A stretch of 64,000 bases of DNA, from the NCBI RefSeq assembly GCF_009793335.1, contig NZ_WING01000001.1, positions 4,154,001 through 4,218,000 of the forward strand, in the 5' to 3' direction. Position numbers and translations under genes: made by a program. The notes under the pieces were generated by a model. That model saw nothing but the letters and a program-made list of their open reading frames with translations, had not been told where the DNA came from and did not search any database. Positions 53,377 through 62,365 of the stretch are shown piece after piece. This DNA comes from Actinomadura sp. J1-007 (GTDB lineage: Bacteria; Actinomycetota; Actinomycetes; Streptosporangiales; Streptosporangiaceae). How positions within the stretch are numbered: position 1 is the first letter of the stretch; every line of letters starts with the position of its first letter.

Positions 53377-54162
53377 TCAACACGGTCGGGGCTTCAGTAG
53401 GCGCAGACCTGTCGAGTAGAGGGCGGCGGGGACGCGGTCGGGGTCCAGGTGGTGCTGGAGGGCCAGGCCGGTGTCCAGGGCCACGGCCAGGGTCGCGCGG
53501 TCGAGCGGTTCGACGCCGTCCGCCGTGTCGAGGGCGCGTGCCAGGCGGGTGCGGCGCTCGGCGTACCAGTCGGCGATGCGCGCGCCCACGGCGGGCTCGC
53601 GCATGCCGTACAGCCAGAACTCCACCATCAGCATGCCGTGCAGCCGCGCTCCTTCGCCCGCGTCGCGCCGGGCGTACGCCTGGGCGGCGCGTTCGTAGCG
53701 TTCGTCCAGGGTGCCCTCGCCGTGCAGCTCGTCGCAGATCTCGCCGCCCGCGTGGTCGCGGGTGTGGCGGTCCAGCAGGGCGAGGAGCAGGTCGGTCTTG
53801 CCCGCGAAGTTGGAGTAGACCGCTCCCTTGGTCATGCCCGCCGCCGCGGCGACGTCGTCGAGCGAGGCGCCGTGGATGCCGCGCTCGGCCCAGAGCCGCT
53901 GCGCGGCGCCGAGCAGCGCGTCCCGGGTGCGCGCGCGGCGCTCCCGCCGCACACGCGCCTGCGCCTCCGCCCGCGCCGCCGCCTCCGCGCGTTCCGCCGC
54001 CTCCCGCGCCTGCGCCTCCGCCTGTGCCGCGGCCTCCGTGCGCGCAGCCTCGGCCCGCGCCGCGGCCTCCGTGCGTTCCTGGTCTTCGGCTGCTTCGAGG
54101 GGGTCCTCTGGTCCGCTGCCGCCGGTTCCCTCGGGCCGTTGGCCGTCGTGGGCGTCGATCAT
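53377..54162 (-). CDS. TetR family regulator with long Ala/Glu/Arg helix at the N-terminus
   Basis: This 261-residue protein has a TetR HTH at about residues 80-120 (RDALLGAAQRLWAERGIHGASLDDVAAAAGMTKGAVYSNFAGK) and a C-terminal ligand domain. The first 78 residues are unusual for TetR: residues 23-78 are a continuous EAAARAEAARTEAAAQAEAQ-type charged helix. The gene is divergent from the aldehyde dehydrogenase gene, with two perfect inverted repeats between them, so it probably controls that operon and itself. GGAGGAAGGG precedes the ATG. Confidence 0.88.
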   Translation of the reverse strand: MIDAHDGQRPEGTGGSGPEDPLEAAEDQERTEAAARAEAARTEAAAQAEAQAREAAERAEAAARAEAQARVRRERRARTRDALLGAAQRLWAERGIHGASLDDVAAAAGMTKGAVYSNFAGKTDLLLALLDRHTRDHAGGEICDELHGEGTLDERYERAAQAYARRDAGEGARLHGMLMVEFWLYGMREPAVGARIADWYAERRTRLARALDTADGVEPLDRATLAVALDTGLALQHHLDPDRVPAALYSTGLRLLKPRPC

Positions 54163-54300
54163 GTGGTGTTCCCTTCCTCCGCACGCGGGCGCGGGCCGTC
54201 CGCGGGCCCGGCGCGCGCGGCAGCGAACGGCCGGGAGCGGGCGGCCGAACGCCGCTTCTCCTCCTTGTTACGGAATACACCGCCAGTGCATGGTCAATCA

Positions 54301-54318
54301 CCGACTTCGGGAAGTCGG
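54301..54318. promoter_or_regulatory. Inverted repeat 1 in the TetR-aldehyde dehydrogenase gap
   Basis: CCGACTTC-GG-GAAGTCGG is a perfect 8-bp-arm palindrome about 140 bp upstream of the TetR start. It is a possible regulator binding site. Confidence 0.45.
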
Positions 54319-54368
54319 CCGACATGGAACGATCCGATCGACCGTCACGGAAAGCGTGCCGCAAATCA

Positions 54369-54392
54369 CCGCAAGTAGCCTGTTACTTGCGG
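54369..54392. promoter_or_regulatory. Inverted repeat 2, candidate operator
   Basis: CCGCAAGTA-N6-TACTTGCGG is a perfect 9-bp-arm palindrome ending 25 bp before the -10 of the aldehyde dehydrogenase gene, covering the expected -35. A repressor bound here would block transcription. Confidence 0.55.
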
Positions 54393-54417
54393 GTAGTCAG
54401 AGGTGGCCAGGGGGTCA

Positions 54418-54423
54418 TAGTCT
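54418..54423 (+). promoter_or_regulatory. Leaderless -10 of the aldehyde dehydrogenase operon
   Basis: TAGTCT ends 6 nt before the ATG with no Shine-Dalgarno sequence in between. Confidence 0.42.
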
Positions 54424-54429
54424 GCATTC

Positions 54430-56010
54430 ATGGCATCCCCGACGGTTCCCGCCAAAGGCGCGGCAGAGCACAAGCTCCCCAGGACCCTGATCGAGCGGCT
54501 GGCCTCCCACGTGGCCTCGGACGGCGCCGAGACCGCGACCATCCCGACCCCGTTCACCGGCGAGCCCCTCGCCACCGTCCCGGTCTCCACGGCCGCCGAC
54601 GTGCTGAAGGCCTACGAGCGGGCCCGCGAGGCGCAGCGCTCCTGGGCGCGGCTGCCGGTGTCCGAACGGGTCAAGCCGTTCCTGCGGCTGTCGGACGCGC
54701 TGGTGGACCGCCGCGACGAGATCCTCGACGTCATCCAGTTGGAGACGGGCAAGGCGCGTCGCCACGCGATGGAGGAGTTCCTCGACGTGGCGCTGTGCTC
54801 GCTCTACTACGCGCGCCGCGCGGAGAGGCTGCTGAGGCCGCGCCGCCGCCAGGGCATGATGCCGGGCGTCACGCGCGTCCGCGAGCTGCGCCACCCGAAG
54901 GGCGTCGTCGCGCTGATCGCCCCCTGGAACTACCCGTTCGCGCTCGGCGCCAGCGACATCGCGCCCGCGCTGATGGCGGGCAACGCGGTGATCCAGAAGC
55001 CGGACACCCAGACCTGCCTGTCCAGCCTGTGGGTGCTGGACCTGCTGATCTCCCTCGGGCTGCCGCGCGACCTGTGGCAGGTCGTCGTCGGCGAGCCGGC
55101 GGAGATCGGCGACCCGCTGATCGACAACGCCGACTACCTGTCGTTCACCGGCTCCACCAAGGGCGGCAAGGCGATCGCGGGGAAGGTCGCCTCCCGGCTC
55201 GTCGGCTACTCGATGGAGCTCGGCGGCAAGAACCCGATGATCGTGCTGGACGACGCCGACGTCGAGCGCACCGCCCGCGGCGCCGTCCGCGCCTGCTTCA
55301 CCAACGCCGGGCAGCTGTGCATCTCGATCGAGCGGATGTACGTGCACGAGGCGATCTACGACCGGTTCGTGCCCCGCTTCGCCGAGATCACCAAGAACCT
55401 GAGGCTCGGCACCGAGCTGAGCTTCGACGTCGAGATGGGCTCGCTGACCTACCCGCGCCAGCTCGACGTCGTCACCCGGCACGTCGAGCAGGCCGTCAAG
55501 GAGGGCGCGACGGTCCTCGCGGGCGGCAGGCCGCGCCCCGAGGTCGGCCCGCTGTTCTACGAGCCGACCGTGCTCACGGACGTGACCGGCGAGATGGACC
55601 TGTGCGCGAACGAGACGTTCGGCCCGGTCGTCGCGATCTACAAGGTCAAGAGCGAGGAGGAGGCGATCCGCCGCGCGAACGACACCGAGTTCGGGCTGAA
55701 CGCCTCGGTCTGGACCAAGGACGTCGCGCGCGGACGCCGCGTCGCCGCCCGCCTGGAGGCCGGGACGGTGAACGTCAACGACGGGTTCGGCGCCGCGTTC
55801 GCCTCGTACGACGCGCCGATGGGCGGGATGAAGCAGTCCGGGATGGGCCGCCGCCACGGCTCGGAGGGGCTGCTGAAGTTCACCGAGGTGCAGACGGTCG
55901 CGAGCCAGCACTTCATGGACCTCGAACCTCCCGGGAAGATCGGCTACGACACGTTCGCCGACGTCATGGCCACCGGCATCAAGCTCATGAAGCGGCTGCG
56001 CGTCAAGTGA
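54430..56010 (+). CDS. Succinate-semialdehyde dehydrogenase-type aldehyde dehydrogenase
   Basis: This 526-residue ALDH superfamily enzyme has APWNYPFALGASDIAPALMAGN, the NAD(P) loop FTGSTKGGKAIA, the general base in MELGGKNPM (Glu263), the catalytic cysteine in TNAGQLCISIER (Cys297), and NETFGPVVAIYKV. The sequence is of the SSADH/GabD2 type common in actinobacteria. Its pairing with a GMC oxidoreductase instead of a transaminase suggests another aldehyde could be the true substrate. The start ATG is probably leaderless. The next gene follows by 14 bp (or overlaps by 4 bp if its GTG is used). Confidence 0.9.
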   Translation: MASPTVPAKGAAEHKLPRTLIERLASHVASDGAETATIPTPFTGEPLATVPVSTAADVLKAYERAREAQRSWARLPVSERVKPFLRLSDALVDRRDEILDVIQLETGKARRHAMEEFLDVALCSLYYARRAERLLRPRRRQGMMPGVTRVRELRHPKGVVALIAPWNYPFALGASDIAPALMAGNAVIQKPDTQTCLSSLWVLDLLISLGLPRDLWQVVVGEPAEIGDPLIDNADYLSFTGSTKGGKAIAGKVASRLVGYSMELGGKNPMIVLDDADVERTARGAVRACFTNAGQLCISIERMYVHEAIYDRFVPRFAEITKNLRLGTELSFDVEMGSLTYPRQLDVVTRHVEQAVKEGATVLAGGRPRPEVGPLFYEPTVLTDVTGEMDLCANETFGPVVAIYKVKSEEEAIRRANDTEFGLNASVWTKDVARGRRVAARLEAGTVNVNDGFGAAFASYDAPMGGMKQSGMGRRHGSEGLLKFTEVQTVASQHFMDLEPPGKIGYDTFADVMATGIKLMKRLRVK

Positions 56011-56024
56011 GCGGGGACGTGCCG

Positions 56025-57769
56025 ATGGATTACGACGTCCTGGTCGTCGGCTCGGGGTTCGGCGGCAGCGTCACGGCGCTGCGGCTGACCGAGAAGGGCT
56101 ACCGGGTGGGGGTGGTCGAGGCGGGCCGCCGCTTCGACACCAACCCGACCGGCGCGCCGGGGTCCCGCTACCCCGAGCTGCCGAAGACCAACTGGCGCGT
56201 CTCCCGCTACCTGTGGGCGCCCGCGCTCGGCCTCACCGGGATGCAGCGCGTCCACGTGATCCGCGGGCGAAGACCAGCCGCGTCATGGTGCTCGCGGGCG
56301 CGGGGGTCGGCGGCGGGTCGCTGAACTACGCCAACACGCTGTACGTGCCGCCCGAGCCGTTCTTCAAGGACCGGCAGTGGGCGCACATCACCGACTGGCA
56401 GGACGAGCTCAGGCCGTACTACGAGCAGGCCCGCCGGATGCTCGGCGTCGTCCGGAACCCGACGACGACCGAGGCCGACAAGGTGATCAAGAAGGTCGCG
56501 GACCGGATGGGCAAGGGCGACACGTTCGTCCGGACGCCCGTCGGCGTGCACTTCGGCGCCGGGCCGGGCATCGAGACCGCCGACCCGTACTTCGGCGGCG
56601 TCGGGCCCCGGAGGCGCGGCTGCCTGGAGTGCGGCGAGTGCATGGTCGGCTGCCGCCACGGCGCCAAGAACATGCTCACCGAGAACTACCTCTACCTCGC
56701 CGAGAAGGCCGGCGCGCGGGTCATGCCGCTCAGCCGCGTCACCCAGGTCACCCCCCTCGCGGGCGGCGGGTACGGGGTGGAGATCGTGCGGACGGGGTCG
56801 TTCGGGCGCAACCGCAAGACGCTCACCGCCGAGCAGGTCGTCTTCGCCGCCGGGACGTACGGCACGCAGAAGCTGCTGCACAAGCTGCGCTCGACCGGCC
56901 GCCTGCCGGGCCTGTCGCCCCGCCTCGGCGCGCTGACCCGCACCAACTCCGAGGCGATCCTCGGCGCGGGCCGCCGCAACGGCGTCGCGGGCCCCGACTA
57001 CTCCGAGGGCGTCGCGATCACCTCGTCGTTCCACCCGACGCCCGACACCCACATCGAGCCCGTCCGGTACGGGCGCGGCTCGAACCTGATGGCCGGCCTC
57101 CAGACCCTGCTCGTGGACGGCGACCGGCCGGGCGAACGGCACCGGCCGCGCTGGGCGAAGTTCCTCGGCGAGGTGGCCCGGCGGCCCCGCGACCTCGCGC
57201 AGCTCTTCGACGTGCGGCACTGGTCGGAACGGACCGTCATCGCCCTGGTCATGCAGGTCCGCGACAACTCGATCACGCTGCGGCCGAAGAAGGGCCCGTT
57301 CGGCTGGGACGTGCGCGCCGAGGAGGGCCACGGCGAGCCCAACCCGACGTGGATCCCCGAGGGGCACGAGGCCACCCGGCTGCTCGCCGAGGAGACCGGC
57401 GGGATGGCGGGCGGCGCTTGGGGCGACCTGTTCGACGTCCCGCTGACCGCGCACTTCCTCGGCGGCTGCGTGATCGGCGACTCGGCGGACAGCGGGGTCA
57501 TCGACCCGTACCACCGGGTCTACGGGCACGCCGGGCTGCACATCGTGGACGGCTCGGCGGTCTCGGCCAACCTCGGCGTCAACCCGTCCCTGACGATCAC
57601 CGCCCAGGCCGAACGGGCGATGTCGTTGTGGCCCAACAAGGGCGAGGACGACGCCCGGCCCGCGCTCGGCGCCCCGTACCGGAGGCTGGCGGCGGTCGCG
57701 CCGAAGAACCCGGTCGTCCCCGTGGACGCCCCGGCCGCGCTCCGCCTCCCCATCGCCGGCATCACCTGA
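56025..57769 (+). CDS. GMC-type FAD oxidoreductase, one frameshift
   Basis: The protein resembles cholesterol oxidase/GMC oxidoreductases. The N-terminal FAD motif YDVLVVGSGFGGSVTALRL lies in the first frame; the rest (KTSRVMVLAGAGVGGGSLNYANTLY to the end) lies in another. Adding one G to the GGG near 56263-56266 gives HVIRGAKTSRVMVLAG and a continuous protein of about 582 residues. A cysteine cluster (RRRGCLECGECMVGCRHGAKN) could bind a metal or Fe-S. HIVDGSAVSANLGVNPSLTI near the C-terminus is the usual GMC ending with the active-site Asn. It is co-transcribed with the aldehyde dehydrogenase: alcohol or sterol oxidation followed by aldehyde oxidation is plausible. An in-frame GTG at 56007 is an alternative start. 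Confidence 0.85.
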
Positions 57770-57797
57770 CAGGCGTTCGCCGACGTCACGTGACGCG

Positions 57798-57832
57798 CGT
57801 CGGCGCGCCGCCCCCGAGGCGGCGCGCCGACG
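57798..57832. terminator. Perfect 15-bp bidirectional terminator hairpin
   Basis: CGTCGGCGCGCCGCC and GGCGGCGCGCCGACG pair without mismatch around a 5-nt loop, between the convergent GMC oxidoreductase and protease genes. Confidence 0.7.
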
Positions 57833-57878
57833 TTGCGGCTCCCGCGGCGCGCCGAGGCCCCGGCGCCCGCGCGGCCGT

Positions 57879-58904
57879 TCAGCGGCGGTAGGCGGCCCAG
57901 ACCTTGTGGAGCCGTTCGCCCTGGCCCTTGGTGAACTCGTGCATGCAGCTGTCCCAGGCGTAGTCCATGAAGTTGTGGACGGGGTCGTCGCCGGCGGACG
58001 GGCAGGTGTCCTTGCCGGTCGGGCAGCCGTTGGTGGGGTCGCGCTCGTCGGGGGTGTCGGCCACCCGGTCGCCCGCGCCGCCGCAGCCGTCCTGGAACGT
58101 GTGGTAGAGCCCGAGCCAGTGGCCGGTCTCGTGCGCGGCGCTGTAGCCGAGGTTGAAGTGCTCGATCGACCCGCCCGGCATGGACCCGGCGTGGACCACG
58201 ACGCCGTCCTTCTTCGGGTCGCCCTTGTACTTCCAGGGGAACGTCGACCAGCCGAGCAGGTCCTTGCCGAGGTCGGCGCTGTAGAGGTTGAGCGCGCCGG
58301 CCCCGCCCTGGCGCAGCTTGGGCTTGAAGGCGGCCTCGTGGCGTTCGGGATCGGAGTACCAGGCCGCGTCGTCGGACCGCGTGACCTTCTTCAGCTCGAA
58401 CGAGAAGCCCGTGTCGGCGCCGCCCTTCCGGCCGCCGTAGGTGTCGTTCAGCACGGTGATCTGGCGGTCGATCAGGGCGTTCGACACGTTGCCCCTCGCG
58501 CCGTCGTGCAGGACGTGGAAGTAGACCGGGATCCTGACCTGCGCTCTGCGGACCTGCTCCTCCGCCTCGGGTGACCGGTGCTCGCCCGCGCGCCGTCCGA
58601 TGCCGAGGCCCGCGAGGACGTCGGCGAGGTCGCGCTCGACCGTCGCCGCCTGCGCGGGGGTCAGCTCGTTGCGCTCGCGCGCGCCCGAGTCGGGGTCGCG
58701 GACGCGGGCGTCCGCGCCGGCGCGGCCATGGCCGGACGCGGGAACGGCGGGAACGCCGGGAACGGCCGGGGCGCCGGGGCTCGCGCAGCCGCCGGGGCCC
58801 GCCAGGTGGACGGTGCGGGCAGGCGCCGCAGGGGCCACGGGCGTGGCGGCCGGGACGGCGGGCGCGGAGGCGGCGATCAGGGCGGCGGCTGCGAGCAGCT
58901 TCAC
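57879..58904 (-). CDS. Secreted M43-type zinc metalloprotease
   Basis: This 341-residue protein has a signal peptide (MKLLAAAALIAASAPAVPAA), a Pro/Ala-rich pro-region and a pappalysin-like catalytic domain. The extended zinc motif HETGHWLGLYH lies at 258-268. IPVYFHVLHDG, VLNDTYGG and a C-terminal disulfide-rich part (DGCGGAGDRVADTPDE, NGCPTGKDTCPS, NFMDYAWDSC) with the Met-turn are typical of the family. The start is a GTG with AGGAG 4 nt upstream; longer in-frame versions would destroy the signal peptide. Extracellular protein degradation is inferred. Confidence 0.9.
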   Translation of the reverse strand: MKLLAAAALIAASAPAVPAATPVAPAAPARTVHLAGPGGCASPGAPAVPGVPAVPASGHGRAGADARVRDPDSGARERNELTPAQAATVERDLADVLAGLGIGRRAGEHRSPEAEEQVRRAQVRIPVYFHVLHDGARGNVSNALIDRQITVLNDTYGGRKGGADTGFSFELKKVTRSDDAAWYSDPERHEAAFKPKLRQGGAGALNLYSADLGKDLLGWSTFPWKYKGDPKKDGVVVHAGSMPGGSIEHFNLGYSAAHETGHWLGLYHTFQDGCGGAGDRVADTPDERDPTNGCPTGKDTCPSAGDDPVHNFMDYAWDSCMHEFTKGQGERLHKVWAAYRR

Positions 58905-59188
58905 AACACTCCTATGGACGAGGGCGGGAGACCCACGAAGGCGAGCCCGGACACAGGGCGTTACCAACTCGTACCAGAGAGAGACCGCCCGAGGTGCGCT
59001 CTGAGGCCGAAAGCAAGCCGACCGTTACCATCCGGACGCTCTTCCATGCACAAACCCGGCCTCCGGGCGGCGGGCGGGACGGGCCCGGCACGCGCCCCGG
59101 GCCGGGGCGGCCGGTATCGGCGCAGGCAGCGGCCCGTAGACTGGGGGTCTCCCTGATATCCCGTGCCGTTCCGCGAAAGGCGTCCTCG

Positions 59189-60757
59189 GTGCCCGTAGAC
59201 CAGTCCTTTGACACCGTGCTCGTCGTCGACTTCGGCGCCCAGTACGCGCAGCTGATCGCGCGGCGGGTGCGCGAGTGCAACGTCTTCAGCGAGATCGTGC
59301 CGTCCACGATGCCCGCCGCGGAGATGCTCGCCAAGCGCCCGAAGGCGATCATCCTGTCCGGCGGTCCCGCGTCGGTGTACGAGAAGGGCGCGCCGATCGC
59401 CCCGGACGGCCTGTTCGACCTGGAGGTCCCGATGCTCGGCATCTGCTACGGGCACCAGGTCATGGCGCAGGCCCTCGGCGGCACCGTCGAGAACTCCGAC
59501 GTCGCCGAGTACGGCGGCGCGTCCGTCGCCGTCGCCGACCCGGGGATGCTGTTCGAGGGGCTGCCGGGCGAGCAGGCGGTGTGGATGTCGCACCGCGACT
59601 TCGTCAGCCGCGCCCCCGCCGGGTTCACCGTCACCGCCAGCACCGAGGTCACCCCGGTCGCCGGCATGGAGAACCGCGAGCGCGGCTTCTTCGGGGTGCA
59701 GTTCCACCCCGAGGTGCTGCACACCGAGCACGGCATGGAGATCCTGCGCCGGTTCCTGTACGAGGGCGCGGGCTGCCGGCCCAGCTGGACGATGGTCAAC
59801 ATCGCCGACGAGTCGATCGAGGCCGTCCGCGAACGGGTCGGGAGCAAGCGGGCGATCTGCGCGCTGTCGGGCGGGGTCGATTCCGCCGTGGCCGCGGCGC
59901 TCGTCCAGCGGGCCATCGGCGACCGGCTGACCTGCGTGTTCGTCGACCACGGGCTGCTGCGCAAGGGCGAGCCCGAGCAGGTCGAGAAGGACTTCGTCGC
60001 CGCCACCGGCGTCAACCTGCACGTGGTGGACGCCCGCGAGCGGTTCCTCGCCGCGCTCGACGGGGTGACCGACCCCGAGCAGAAGCGCAAGATCATCGGC
60101 CGCGAGTTCATCCGGGTCTTCGAGGAGGCCGCCCGCGAGATCGTCGGGGGCGCCGAGGGCGAGCCGGTCGAGTTCCTCGTCCAGGGCACCCTGTACCCCG
60201 ACGTGGTCGAGTCGGGCGGCGGCACGGGCGCGGCCAACATCAAGTCGCACCACAACGTCGGCGGACTGCCCGAGGACCTGCGGTTCGAGCTGGTGGAGCC
60301 GCTGCGCACGCTGTTCAAGGACGAGGTGCGGCGGCTCGGCGAGCAGCTCGGCCTGCCCGCCGAGATCGTATGGCGCCAGCCGTTCCCCGGCCCCGGCCTC
60401 GGCATCCGGATCATCGGCGCGGTCACCCGCGAGCGCCTCGCCGTCCTGCGGGACGCCGACGCGATCGCCCGCGAGGAGCTGACCCGCGCGGGGCTCGACC
60501 GCGACATCTGGCAGTTCCCGGTCGTGCTGCTCGCCGACGTCCGCTCGGTCGGCGTCCAGGGCGACGGCCGCACCTACGGCCACCCGGTCGTGCTGCGCCC
60601 GGTGACCAGCGAGGACGCGATGACCGCCGACTGGGCCCGGCTCCCGTACGACGTGCTCCAGCGGATCTCCACCCGGATCACCAACGAGGTCAGGGAGATC
60701 AACCGGGTCGCCGTCGACATCACCAGCAAGCCGCCCGGCACCATCGAGTGGGAGTGA
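59189..60757 (+). CDS. guaA: GMP synthase (glutamine-hydrolysing)
   Basis: GuaA aminates XMP to GMP. The 522-residue protein has a class I glutaminase domain (VLVVDFGAQYAQLIARRVRE, Cys86 in MLGICYGHQ, FHPEVLHTEHG). An ATP-pyrophosphatase domain carries the P-loop ALSGGVDSAV, and a dimerisation domain ends KPPGTIEWE. The GTG start has AAAGG 8 nt upstream. With guaB and guaB3 at 47-50 kb the GMP genes are near each other but not in one operon. The 58905-59188 gap shows no further gene. Confidence 0.97.
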   Translation: MPVDQSFDTVLVVDFGAQYAQLIARRVRECNVFSEIVPSTMPAAEMLAKRPKAIILSGGPASVYEKGAPIAPDGLFDLEVPMLGICYGHQVMAQALGGTVENSDVAEYGGASVAVADPGMLFEGLPGEQAVWMSHRDFVSRAPAGFTVTASTEVTPVAGMENRERGFFGVQFHPEVLHTEHGMEILRRFLYEGAGCRPSWTMVNIADESIEAVRERVGSKRAICALSGGVDSAVAAALVQRAIGDRLTCVFVDHGLLRKGEPEQVEKDFVAATGVNLHVVDARERFLAALDGVTDPEQKRKIIGREFIRVFEEAAREIVGGAEGEPVEFLVQGTLYPDVVESGGGTGAANIKSHHNVGGLPEDLRFELVEPLRTLFKDEVRRLGEQLGLPAEIVWRQPFPGPGLGIRIIGAVTRERLAVLRDADAIAREELTRAGLDRDIWQFPVVLLADVRSVGVQGDGRTYGHPVVLRPVTSEDAMTADWARLPYDVLQRISTRITNEVREINRVAVDITSKPPGTIEWE

Positions 60758-60765
60758 CGCATGAG

Positions 60766-60797
60766 AAGGGCCCGGGTGCGTTCGCACCCGGGCCTTT
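60766..60797. terminator. Intrinsic terminator, guaA/ahpD
   Basis: AAGGGCCCGGGTGC-GTTC-GCACCCGGGCCTTTT is a near-perfect stem with a T-run, directly past the guaA stop and facing the convergent ahpD gene. It is the most canonical terminator in the window. Confidence 0.85.
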
Positions 60798-60808
60798 TCG
60801 CGCGCCGG

Positions 60809-61351
60809 TCAGACCGTGGCGGGAGCCAGGGCCGCCTCGGCGTCGAGGGTCGCGGCGGCCGCGTTGACGACCGCGGCGACGCGCAGGGCCTCCTGGACGA
60901 GCTCGCGCGAGAGCCCGGCGTCCCGGACGACCTTCTCGTGCGACTCCAGGCAGCGCCCGCAGCCGTTCACCGCCGACACCGCGAGGCACCACAGCTCGAA
61001 GTCGACCTTGTCGACGCCCGGCTTGCCGATGATCGACATCCGCAGCTTGGCCGGGAGGGTGGCGTAGGTCTCGTCGCCGATGAGGTGCGTGGCGCGGTAG
61101 TAGACGTTGTTCATGGCCATGATCGAGGCGGCGCCCTTGGCGGCCTCGAACGCCTCGGCCGACAGGTAGTCGCCGGCCTCCTCGGCCAGCTCGCGGATGA
61201 CCGTGGCGCTGCGGGTGGCGAGGGCGCAGGCCAGGACCGTCCCCCAGAGCTGCTGCTCGGAGAGCTGCGAGGTGGACGTCACCGAGCCGAGGTTGAGCTT
61301 GGTGTCCTTGGCGTAGCCCGGGAGGGCGTCCTTCAGCGTGTCAACGCTCAC
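60809..61351 (-). CDS. ahpD: Alkyl hydroperoxide reductase AhpD
   Basis: This 180-residue AhpD-like thiol protein reduces AhpC in actinobacteria. The catalytic motif NGCGRCLESHE gives Cys131, Cys134 and His138. YYRATHLIGDETY, LRMSIIGKPGVDKVDFELWCLA and LSRELVQEALRVAAVV are family features. The GTG start has AAAGGAA at good spacing. It lies 68 bp downstream of ahpC and is co-transcribed, the mycobacterial arrangement. Confidence 0.95.
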   Translation of the reverse strand: MSVDTLKDALPGYAKDTKLNLGSVTSTSQLSEQQLWGTVLACALATRSATVIRELAEEAGDYLSAEAFEAAKGAASIMAMNNVYYRATHLIGDETYATLPAKLRMSIIGKPGVDKVDFELWCLAVSAVNGCGRCLESHEKVVRDAGLSRELVQEALRVAAVVNAAAATLDAEAALAPATV

Positions 61352-61419
61352 AATCGTTCCTTTCAACGCGGACGGCCGGCCGCGTCGCGACCGGCCGCCG
61401 TTCGTGCTGGGGAGGGGGA

Positions 61420-61974
61420 TCAGACCCCGGCCATCAGCTTGGAGGCGTCGAGGGTGTCCTCGCCCTTGTTCCAGTTGCAGGGGCACAGCTCGTCGCTCTG
61501 GAGGGCGTCGAGGACCCGCAGGACCTCCTTGACGTTCCGGCCGACCGAGCCCGCCGTGACCATGGAGAACTGGATCTCGTTGTTCGGGTCCACGATGAAC
61601 GTCGCACGCTGGGCCACGCCGTCCTCGGTGAGGATGCCGAGCGCCGAGACGAGCTCCCGGTTGAGGTCCGACATCATCGGGAACGGGATCTCGCGCAGGT
61701 CCGGGTGGTCCTTGCGCCACGCGAAGTGGACGAACTCGTTGTCGACGGACGCGCCGAGCACCTGGGCGTCGCGGTCGGCGAAGTCCTCGTTGAGGCGGCC
61801 GAACTCGGCGATCTCGGTCGGGCAGACGAAGGTGAAGTCCTTCGGCCAGAAGAACACGACCCGCCACTTGCCCTCGTAGGACTTGTGGTTGATGGTCTCG
61901 AAGGCCTTGTCAGCGTCCAGCGAGACGCAGGCGGTCAGCTCGTACTCGGGGAACTGGTCACCGACACTAAGCAC
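61420..61974 (-). CDS. ahpC: Peroxiredoxin AhpC
   Basis: This 184-residue 2-Cys peroxiredoxin reduces H2O2 and organic peroxides. The peroxidatic Cys51 is in FTFVCPTE, and the resolving region LCPCNWNKG holds Cys164 and Cys166. The resting start is a GTG (VLSVGDQFPEYEL) with AAGGAG 5 nt upstream; codons further up are not conserved. It is the first gene of ahpC-ahpD, with an OxyR-like box 150-170 bp upstream. Confidence 0.96.
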   Translation of the reverse strand: MLSVGDQFPEYELTACVSLDADKAFETINHKSYEGKWRVVFFWPKDFTFVCPTEIAEFGRLNEDFADRDAQVLGASVDNEFVHFAWRKDHPDLREIPFPMMSDLNRELVSALGILTEDGVAQRATFIVDPNNEIQFSMVTAGSVGRNVKEVLRVLDALQSDELCPCNWNKGEDTLDASKLMAGV

Positions 61975-62122
61975 GCATGCTCCTTGTTTCACGAATGAGA
62001 GCCCCGCACGGCGGGGCTTCGATGTTGGGAACGTGCCGCCGGGGCCTGTGTTCACCCAGCGGCCGATGTGACTCAGCGTGCCGCAGCCCGGTTGAAAAGA
62101 GAAATCGATCTATCCCATCGCG

Positions 62123-62143
62123 TTGATAGGGCCGTCCTATCAA
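62123..62143 (-). promoter_or_regulatory. OxyR-type box upstream of ahpC
   Basis: TTGATAGG-N5-CCTATCAA is a perfect inverted repeat containing ATAG-N7-CTAT, the OxyR core pattern. A further CTATC half-site lies at 62110-62114. TAGATC on the minus strand near 62107-62112 could be the -10, giving a leader of about 125 nt. oxyR itself is not adjacent, unlike in many actinomycetes. Confidence 0.6.
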
Positions 62144-62365
62144 TCGCGGAGGACATCCGCGTGTCCAGGGACGATGCCGGAGCCCCGCCTCCCGTCACCC
62201 GCCCGGCGATGACCAAGATCACAGCGAGGGCCGTCCCGACCGCAGACACGGAGTGTAGCCGCAAACCCCCAACCCCACCTAATCCCCTCCTCACCCGGGA
62301 CGGGTCCCGAGGTGTGCGGGTTAGCGTGTCGGCGGCTCGGGGGCGGGACGAGGGGAGCGGCAGAC

